Below the pieces are notes generated by a model. That model was not told the origin of the DNA, did no database searches, and worked only from the letters and a program-made list of their open reading frames with translations. Made by a program: the position numbers and the translations under genes. From DAOVRD01 sp964521715 (GTDB lineage: Bacteria > Planctomycetota > Brocadiia > SM23-32), in NCBI GenBank assembly GCA_964521715.1, contig CAZFSS010000012.1:47156-111155 (forward strand): a stretch of DNA of 64,000 bases, read 5' to 3'. Shown one piece after another: positions 58,163 through 64,000 of this stretch (its first letter is position 1; each line of letters opens with the position of its first letter).

Positions 58163-59715
58163 CCAAGCGAATCGCGCGCCTGGTCCTGTTCATCGCGTGC
58201 GCTGCAGGGGCGTTCTGGCTCTGGCACGCGCGGCTTGAGCGCGCGGCCGCGCCCAGGCGCTACGTGCCCGTGGACCGACGGCCCCGGATCCGACCCGACT
58301 ACGTCGATACCGTCATCCCCCCGAACATCGCGCCCCTGAACTTCCGGGTCGACGAGCCCGGGGCGCGCTATCACGTGGAGATAAGGTCCGATCTCGGGGA
58401 GCCGATCACGGTGACCACAACGAGCCCTCTCGTCACCATCCCGCGCAAGCCGTGGCGGGAACTGCTGGCGGCGAATCGCGGGCGAAGGCTCTACTTCAAC
58501 GTGCGGGTCGAGGGGCCGGACGGCTCGCTCCGTCTGTTCGACGCGCTGCCCAACACCATCGCCCCGGAGGACATTGACGGCTATCTCGTCTACCGGCTCA
58601 TTGACATGGCGCACAATACCTGGGGGGAGATGGGGCTCTACGAACGGGATCTGGAGGGCTACCACGAGTCGGTAGTGCTCCACAACGACTCGTTCGACGG
58701 CGGGTGCGCGAACTGCCACACGTTTCTCAGCAACGACACCCGGAGCTTCATCCTGCACTTCCGCACGGGCGGCTACGGCAGCGCCATGCTGCTGGTCCGG
58801 GACGGCGTCGCGGCCAAGGTGGACACGCGAACGGGCCCGCGTTCCAGGCCCGGGGCCTATGCCTCCTGGCATCCGGACGGCCGCGTCCTGGCGTTCTCGC
58901 TGAACAAGGTGCGCCAGTTCTTCCACAGCGCCGGCAGGCAGACGATGGACGTGATGGACCTGGAGTCGGACGTGGCCCTTTACCTGCTCGACTCGAACGC
59001 CGTGATCTCCACGGCCGCGCTCTCGGACCCCGATCGTATGGAGACCTATCCCGCCTGGTCGGCGGACGGGAAGTACCTCTACTTCTGCAGCGCGCCGATA
59101 TTGTGGACGGACCGCGAGACCGTGCCGCCCGCGCGGTTCGGGGAGGTGCGCTACGACCTGATGCGGATCGCCTACGACGCCGAAACCGGCCGAGGGGGCA
59201 CATCGGAGACCGTGCTCTCGGCGAAGGAGACCGGCCTGAGCATAACGCAGCCCAGGGCCTCGCCCGACGGCAGGTTCCTTCTGTTCTGCATGTCCGGCTA
59301 CGGCACGTTCCCCGTGGTTATGGAGGACGCGGACCTGTACCTGATGGACCTGGCGACGGGCAAGTACGGGCGGCTCGAATGCAACAGCGATCGCTGCGAA
59401 GCATGGCACTGCTGGTCGAGCAACAGCCGCTGGATCGCCTTCGCCAGCAAGAGGGACAACGACCTGCTGGCCAGGCCCTACTTCAGCTACGTCGACGAGG
59501 AGGGCAGGGCGCATAAGCCGTTCCTGCTGCCGCAGAAGGATCCCGCGTTCTACGACTCCTTACTGCTGACGTACAACCTGCCGGAGCTCGTCCGCCGGCC
59601 CGTGCCCGTGAGAGGCGAGCAGGTCGCCCGGGCGATCCGTTCCACGCAGTGGCTCAGGGGCGCGCCGACCGCCACGGAGGCCACGCCCCGGGCAGGCGCG
59701 CCCGAGGATCGTTAG
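58159..59715 (+). CDS. Module 4 TolB-like beta-propeller with CXXCH motif (family B)
   Basis: A 518-residue family B protein, the shortest of the five. The anchor is LVLFIACAAGAFWLW. IRPDYVDTVIPPNIAPLNF and GPDGSLRLFDALPNTIAPE lie in the beta domain. CANCH is at residues 183-187 and YGSAM with methionine 210. NTWGEMGLYERDL precedes it, as in module 2. ASWHPDGR, RQFFHSA, YFCSAPILWTDRE, SPDGRFLLFCMSGYG and EAWHCWSSNSRWIAFASKR follow. Confidence 0.75.
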   Translation: MTKRIARLVLFIACAAGAFWLWHARLERAAAPRRYVPVDRRPRIRPDYVDTVIPPNIAPLNFRVDEPGARYHVEIRSDLGEPITVTTTSPLVTIPRKPWRELLAANRGRRLYFNVRVEGPDGSLRLFDALPNTIAPEDIDGYLVYRLIDMAHNTWGEMGLYERDLEGYHESVVLHNDSFDGGCANCHTFLSNDTRSFILHFRTGGYGSAMLLVRDGVAAKVDTRTGPRSRPGAYASWHPDGRVLAFSLNKVRQFFHSAGRQTMDVMDLESDVALYLLDSNAVISTAALSDPDRMETYPAWSADGKYLYFCSAPILWTDRETVPPARFGEVRYDLMRIAYDAETGRGGTSETVLSAKETGLSITQPRASPDGRFLLFCMSGYGTFPVVMEDADLYLMDLATGKYGRLECNSDRCEAWHCWSSNSRWIAFASKRDNDLLARPYFSYVDEEGRAHKPFLLPQKDPAFYDSLLLTYNLPELVRRPVPVRGEQVARAIRSTQWLRGAPTATEATPRAGAPEDR

Positions 59716-59772
59716 CTCGTCCATGCCTCCCGTTCGCCTCTTGCCGGGGTCAGGCGGCCTCTGAGGGGCGCT

Positions 59773-59801
59773 TTGCAGTCCGGCATATCCTGTGCTATCC
59801 T
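59773..59801 (+). promoter_or_regulatory. Module 5 promoter
   Basis: TTGCAG (59773-59778), 17-base spacer, TATCCT (59796-59801), preceded by TGTGC. Confidence 0.55.
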
Positions 59802-59860
59802 TGGGTGCGGGCCGCGCGTGTCGAGCGGGAGATCGCAGCCAATCTGGTGCGGAGTCGAAC

Positions 59861-61723
59861 ATGTCCACGCCTGCGATGGATTCCCGCTGCTGGATCAGCC
59901 GGCTCCCGGTTCGCGGCGTGGCCTTCTTTGCGCTGCTGTACCTTTACCTGTGGTCGCTGGTTGACGTCGGGCTGGTCTACTACGCTCACGAGGTAACGAC
60001 GGAGTTCCCGGTCTTCCTTCGAGGCGGGGCCTTCCTGAAGGATTTCCTGCTGTATCCGGGCGGGCTCCTCGAGTACGCCTCGGCGGGTGTGTCCCAGTAT
60101 TTCTACTACGGCTGGGCGGGCGCCCTCATTGTCGCCGTCGTTGCGGCTTTGCTCTGCCTGTTCGGGCGGCTGTTCATCGAGGCCGCCACGGGCGTGCGGA
60201 TTCGCGTGCTGCACTACGTTCCGGCCCTCATCGTCCTGGTGCTTTACAGCGGCTATTCGCATCAGTTGACGGCCTGCCTGGTCGTCTTGAGCGCCGCGAT
60301 GCTGGCGTGTGCGTATTCGTGGCTCCCGCTGCGGAACGGCGCCGCGCGGGTGGCCGTCTTCGCGCTTCTGTGCGGCGTCCTGCATTACGTGGCAGGGGGC
60401 GCCTATCTGCTCTTTGGCCTGATGTGCGTGCTTGTCGAGGCGCTGCGCAGGCGCAAGTGGCTCCCGGCCGTGGCTTGCCTTGCCGTGACGGCCGCCGTGC
60501 CCTACGTGGTCGGCAGGCGCATCATGCTGGTCCCGACGGCAGCGGCCTACGTCCGACTGCTGCCGTTCGAGGGGAAGGCCACCTGGCAGACAGGGGTCCT
60601 CCTGCTGGGCCTTCTCTCGTTCTACGTCCTTGCGCCGGCGGCCCTGGCCGCATGGCGGGCGACGGCGGCCGCGAGGGCTGCCCGTGCCGAGGCTGGCGCC
60701 CAGGGGCCGCCCGGGAAGCTGCTCTGGTGGGCCGAGACGGGAGCTCTGGTGGTCGCTGCCGGCCTCTGCGCGGCGCTGTCCTATGAGGGCGGCCTGAGGA
60801 CGGTGCTCCGCATCGAGCGCTACGCCCGGGCGGAGGAATGGCCGGAGCTACTGGGGGAAGCCAGGCGCCTTCCCGAGGGATGGTACGACCTGAGCGTCGG
60901 CTGGCACGTCAACAGGGCGCTCTATCACACGGGCCAGCTTCCGTACCAGATGTTCTCCTTCCCGCAGAGCGAGCTTCACCTGCTGCCCAGCGACGCGGCC
61001 TTCGCGGATTACAGGATGCCGGACACGGTCTTTGCGGACTTCGCCGACGTGTTGTTCGAGCTGGCGGCAGTGAACACGGCCGAGTACATGGGCTGCCGCG
61101 CGTTGGAATTCGTGGGGGACCGGCCCTTCCTTCTCCGGCGGCTGGCGCTCATCAGCATCGCCAAGCGGGAGCCCGAGGCGGCGCGCATCCTGCTCGGCTC
61201 GCTGAGCCGCGACCTGATCATGGGCGGCTGGGCGCGGCGCTGCCTTGCGCGCCTTCAGGCCGATCCGACCCTGTCGGACGACGCCGAGATCCAGCAGGCG
61301 CGATCCGCCATGGTGGTGAAAGACACCATCGGCTTCGCGCCCTTCGAGCAGATGCTGCTTGAGCTGCTCGAAGCGAACGGGCACAACCAGATGGCCTTCG
61401 AGTACCTCATGGCCTACTACCTCCTGATGCGGGACCTGGACGGCGTCGTGGCGAACATCGGGCGCCTGGACGACTTCGACTACCCCCTCATCCCGCGGCA
61501 TTACGAGGAGGCGCTGGCCCTCTACGCGCTTGCCAAGGGGACGGCGGGCGACTTCGGGAAGCGGACGGTCGGCTGGGAGACGTGGAGCCGGCTGGGCGAG
61601 TTCAACCTGATCCTGGAGCGTTTCGGGGGCAACGCGGCAGCCGCCCGCCAGGCCGCCGCCCCCGAGTTCGGGGACAGCTACTTTTTCTACTATAAGTTCG
61701 GCGTTTCGGGAGTCACCCGATGA
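59861..61723 (+). CDS. Module 5 membrane protein (family A)
   Basis: A 620-residue family A protein. The first loop DVGLVYYAHEVTTEFPVFLR links it to module 3. PGGLLEYASAGVSQYFYYGW, YVAGGAYLLFGLMCVLVEAL, NRALYHTGQLPYQMFSFPQS, a TAEYMGCRALEFVGD helix in the SEHMA position, and NQMAFEYLMAYYLLMRDLDG follow, then DSYFFYYKFGV. GGAG before ATG 59861 supports the start. The stop overlaps the family B start by 4 bases. Confidence 0.75.
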   Translation: MSTPAMDSRCWISRLPVRGVAFFALLYLYLWSLVDVGLVYYAHEVTTEFPVFLRGGAFLKDFLLYPGGLLEYASAGVSQYFYYGWAGALIVAVVAALLCLFGRLFIEAATGVRIRVLHYVPALIVLVLYSGYSHQLTACLVVLSAAMLACAYSWLPLRNGAARVAVFALLCGVLHYVAGGAYLLFGLMCVLVEALRRRKWLPAVACLAVTAAVPYVVGRRIMLVPTAAAYVRLLPFEGKATWQTGVLLLGLLSFYVLAPAALAAWRATAAARAARAEAGAQGPPGKLLWWAETGALVVAAGLCAALSYEGGLRTVLRIERYARAEEWPELLGEARRLPEGWYDLSVGWHVNRALYHTGQLPYQMFSFPQSELHLLPSDAAFADYRMPDTVFADFADVLFELAAVNTAEYMGCRALEFVGDRPFLLRRLALISIAKREPEAARILLGSLSRDLIMGGWARRCLARLQADPTLSDDAEIQQARSAMVVKDTIGFAPFEQMLLELLEANGHNQMAFEYLMAYYLLMRDLDGVVANIGRLDDFDYPLIPRHYEEALALYALAKGTAGDFGKRTVGWETWSRLGEFNLILERFGGNAAAARQAAAPEFGDSYFFYYKFGVSGVTR

Positions 61724-63339
61724 GCAGACGGGCCCTCTGCGTAGCGCTGGTCGTACTGGTGGCGGCGGCGTCCGCCGCCGCGCTGCGCTACCACGCACGG
61801 GCCGGCCGGCCCGGCCTCACTGAGAACTGCGAGGCCGCAGGAAGGCCGCCGCAGATGCGCCCGGATTGCTCGGAGGCCGTCATCCCCCCGAACATCGCTC
61901 CGCTGAACTTCGTCGTTGCGGAGGCCGGCGTCCGTTACCTGGTGAGGATTCATGCCGACGCCGGGGAGCCGATCGAGGTGTCCAGCCCCACGCCTTCGGT
62001 GGCCATTCCCGTCCGAGCCTGGCACGACCTGCTGGAACGCAACCGCGGCGCGAAGGTCCGCTTTGACGTTTACGTGCGGGGGCAGGACGGAGGCTGGCGG
62101 CGCTTCGATACCGTCGCCTGCCGGGTGGCGCCGGAGGAGATCGATCCCTACCTGGTCTACCGCCGCATCAATGTGCTCTACGAAGAGTACCTGCACATGG
62201 GCATCTACCAGCGCGACCTGCGGAACTGGGACGAAGTCGCGGTCCTGGACAACCGCTCCTTCGGACTCGGGTGCGTGAACTGCCATACCTTCTTCGAGAA
62301 GGGCACCCGCAAGATGGTGCTGCACCTGCGCAGCGGGCAGAAGGACTACGGCCTGGGCATGCTGCTGATCGAGGACGGCGTCGTCAAGAAGGTGGACACG
62401 CGCACGCGTTACAGCCCGCGGCCTGCCGCGTTCACGTCCTGGCACCCGAGCGGCCGGCTGCTGGCGTTCTCGGTCAACAAGGTCGTCCAGTTCTTCCACA
62501 AGGCGCGCACGGAGGTGAGGGACGTCCTGGACCTTGACTCGGACATAGGTGTCTACTTCCTGGATGCTCAAGACGTCGCGTCCAACCCGAACATCTCGAA
62601 CCCCGACATGCTGGAGAGCTGGCCGGAGTGGTCGCCCGACGGCCGATATCTCTACTTCTGCAGGGCGCCGATCCTGTGGTCGGACCGCAAGACCGTGCCG
62701 CCGGAGAACTTCGAGAAGCTCAAGTACGACTTGGTGCGAATCAGCTACGACCTGGAGACCAACGTCTGGGGCGAGCTCGAGACAGTGCTGTCCGCCCAAC
62801 AGACGGGCCTGAGCGTCAGCCAGCCCAGGTTCTCTCCTGACGGGCGATTCCTGGCCTTCTGCATGTCGGAACGCAGCCCCTTCCCCGTCTTCCAGCCGGA
62901 CAGCGACCTCTACCTGATGGACATGCAGACCGGACGGTACGAGAGGATGGCCTGCAGCAGCGACCGGGCCGAGTCCTGGCACTCCTGGTCCAGCAACGGC
63001 CGCTGGCTCGCCTTCAGCAGCAAGCGGGGCGACGGGCTGTTCCTGAAGGCGTACTTCACGCACGTGGACGAGGACGGCAAGTGCTCGAAGCCGTTCGTCC
63101 TGCCGCAGGAGGACCCGGCCTTCTACGACTCCTTCACGAAGCTCTTCCAGTTGCCCGAGCTTGTGCGGGAGCCCGTGCCCGTCCGGCAGGAGGAGATGGC
63201 CAGGGTGATCCGCTCGGAGCCCTGGATGCGAGTGGACGTTGCCGTGACCGCCGCCACGCCGAGGGCGGCGGCCGAGCCGGCGCGCGCTCCGGATGAGGAC
63301 TCCTCGCGCTCCCTGCCGTGGGGCCCTCGCATGGAGTAA
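61720..63339 (+). CDS. Module 5 TolB-like beta-propeller with CXXCH motif (family B)
   Basis: A 539-residue family B protein. The N-terminal VALVVLVAAASAAALRYHA is a signal or anchor. The first domain begins MRPDCSEAVIPPNIAPLNF, with a cysteine in place of the usual tyrosine. CVNCH is at residues 185-189 and YGLGM with methionine 214. TSWHPSGR, VQFFHKA, YFCRAPILWSDRK, SPDGRFLAFCMSERS and ESWHSWSSNGRWLAFSSKRG are conserved. Last of the five; no module 6 is seen before the window ends. Confidence 0.75.
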   Translation: MSRRALCVALVVLVAAASAAALRYHARAGRPGLTENCEAAGRPPQMRPDCSEAVIPPNIAPLNFVVAEAGVRYLVRIHADAGEPIEVSSPTPSVAIPVRAWHDLLERNRGAKVRFDVYVRGQDGGWRRFDTVACRVAPEEIDPYLVYRRINVLYEEYLHMGIYQRDLRNWDEVAVLDNRSFGLGCVNCHTFFEKGTRKMVLHLRSGQKDYGLGMLLIEDGVVKKVDTRTRYSPRPAAFTSWHPSGRLLAFSVNKVVQFFHKARTEVRDVLDLDSDIGVYFLDAQDVASNPNISNPDMLESWPEWSPDGRYLYFCRAPILWSDRKTVPPENFEKLKYDLVRISYDLETNVWGELETVLSAQQTGLSVSQPRFSPDGRFLAFCMSERSPFPVFQPDSDLYLMDMQTGRYERMACSSDRAESWHSWSSNGRWLAFSSKRGDGLFLKAYFTHVDEDGKCSKPFVLPQEDPAFYDSFTKLFQLPELVREPVPVRQEEMARVIRSEPWMRVDVAVTAATPRAAAEPARAPDEDSSRSLPWGPRME

Positions 63340-63411
63340 TGGAACAGGCCCGCGGCCCGTCTCCCCTTATGAACGGGCCGTCGGCGCGAGACGCAAGGCA
63401 CCGGCGTTCAA

Positions 63412-63440
63412 TTGCCCTGGAGTCCGGCACGTAGTAGTAT
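63412..63440 (+). promoter_or_regulatory. Promoter of the window-end gene
   Basis: TTGCCC (63412-63417), 17-base spacer, TAGTAT (63435-63440), 40 bases before the ATG. Confidence 0.5.
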
Positions 63441-63480
63441 ATCCGGGACCAGCCACAGGCGGTCTGCATACAGGACACAC

Positions 63481-64000
63481 ATGAGCGAACGCCAAATCTA
63501 CCGGCAGGACTCGCTGACCCTGTGGTTCACGCGAGCGGGCGAGGACCAGATGCACGTGGTCGCTTCGGTGACGGAGCAGCCGCAAGATGTCGGGCGTGCC
63601 TGCAGGGAGGCCTACGAGCGGATCGCCGAAGTGCTGACTGGCCGGGACATGCAGATCGTCCACGAGCGGATCTTCGGCAGCCTGGCCGCGCGGGCGACGG
63701 TCCTTCAGGCGCGGCAGCGTGCCCTCCGCGCCGGGGGCATGAAGGGCGAGCTGCCTTTCACCTACGTGCAGGGCCGGCCCATCTGGGGAGATGGGATGGC
63801 GGGCGTTGAGCTCCACGCGGTCCGCCCGGAGCGTCCGGACAGGGCCTGGACCGTCTTCCATGACGGCGCCGCGTGCGGTCGCGGCTGGGAGCGCAGCGGC
63901 GCGAAGTTCTTCGTGCTCCAGAGCGTTCGCGGCCGCACGGGCGGCGGCGCCGACCGGGAGTCGCAGGCCAGGGACATGTTCCAGCGGGCCGACGCCATCC
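63481..64000 (+). CDS. RidA/chorismatase-like fold protein (truncated by the window edge)
   Basis: Only the first 173 residues are present. The opening SERQIYRQDSLTLWFTRA is followed by VVASVTEQPQDVGRACREAYE and VHERIFGSLAARATVLQARQ, written here as VVASVTEQPQDVG, CREAYERIAEVL and VHERIFGSLAARA, and later GELPFTYVQGRPIWGDGMAGV. This resembles the YjgF/RidA-derived FkbO or chorismatase group, which removes pyruvate from chorismate, or a RidA-type deaminase. The assignment is tentative. It is not in the track of modules by sequence but lies directly after module 5 with its own promoter. Confidence 0.45.
   Translation, partial: MSERQIYRQDSLTLWFTRAGEDQMHVVASVTEQPQDVGRACREAYERIAEVLTGRDMQIVHERIFGSLAARATVLQARQRALRAGGMKGELPFTYVQGRPIWGDGMAGVELHAVRPERPDRAWTVFHDGAACGRGWERSGAKFFVLQSVRGRTGGGADRESQARDMFQRADAI

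Noticed and set aside
39721..63339. The five modules as a recent tandem duplication or assembly artefact
   Set aside because: The copies differ too much in sequence and have different spacers and promoters, so they are distinct old paralogs.

Overview
GC-rich bacterial chromosome segment. The gene content (fused SecDF with an enlarged periplasmic part, fused AroD-AroE, paired groEL genes, several URO-D-like, amidohydrolase, sugar-isomerase and Gfo/Idh/MocA enzymes, a zinc-ribbon Ser/Thr kinase) suggests the PVC group, most likely a planctomycete-like lineage. This is inferred from gene content, not shown by a marker gene. There are no rRNA genes, no CRISPR array and no transposase in the window. 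One tRNA is present. Many genes have readable sigma-70-type promoters, mostly with 17-base spacers.

Left part (1-28 kb): housekeeping genes. A metallophosphoesterase, aroDE, secDF, a HAD phosphatase, accA and ribD divergent from overlapping promoters, an endonuclease III-like glycosylase, a membrane-anchored zinc-ribbon kinase, tRNA-Met(CAT), then a chaperone cluster groEL1-groES-groEL2-dnaJ-grpE without dnaK. Next come two small zinc proteins (FmdB-type, YacG), a multi-pass membrane protein ending at a clear terminator, an amidohydrolase/phosphodiesterase/lipoprotein group, recG on the opposite strand, and a cupin/isomerase/acetyltransferase/URO-D operon.

Middle part (28-39 kb): accessory carbohydrate-type genes. 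A second URO-D-like gene with a Raf-kinase-inhibitor-like protein, a possible clan-A glycoside hydrolase, a ceramidase-like/DUF362/beta-helix operon, a large glycosidase-like protein, and a DRE-TIM aldolase.

Right part (39.7-63.3 kb): the most unusual region. Five tandem, same-strand two-gene modules each pair a multi-pass membrane protein with a helical C-terminal domain (family A) with a TolB-like beta-propeller carrying one CXXCH haem-c motif at residues 183-185 (family B). In all five, A and B overlap by four bases (ATGA), and each module has its own promoter of similar design. A minus-strand block (two amidohydrolases, a BNR-repeat protein, a Gfo/Idh/MocA oxidoreductase), carrying MITE-like elements, separates module 1 from modules 2-5. 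The window ends inside a gene resembling the RidA/chorismatase fold. The array looks like a redundant or diversified envelope redox or sensing system whose substrate cannot be read from the sequence.
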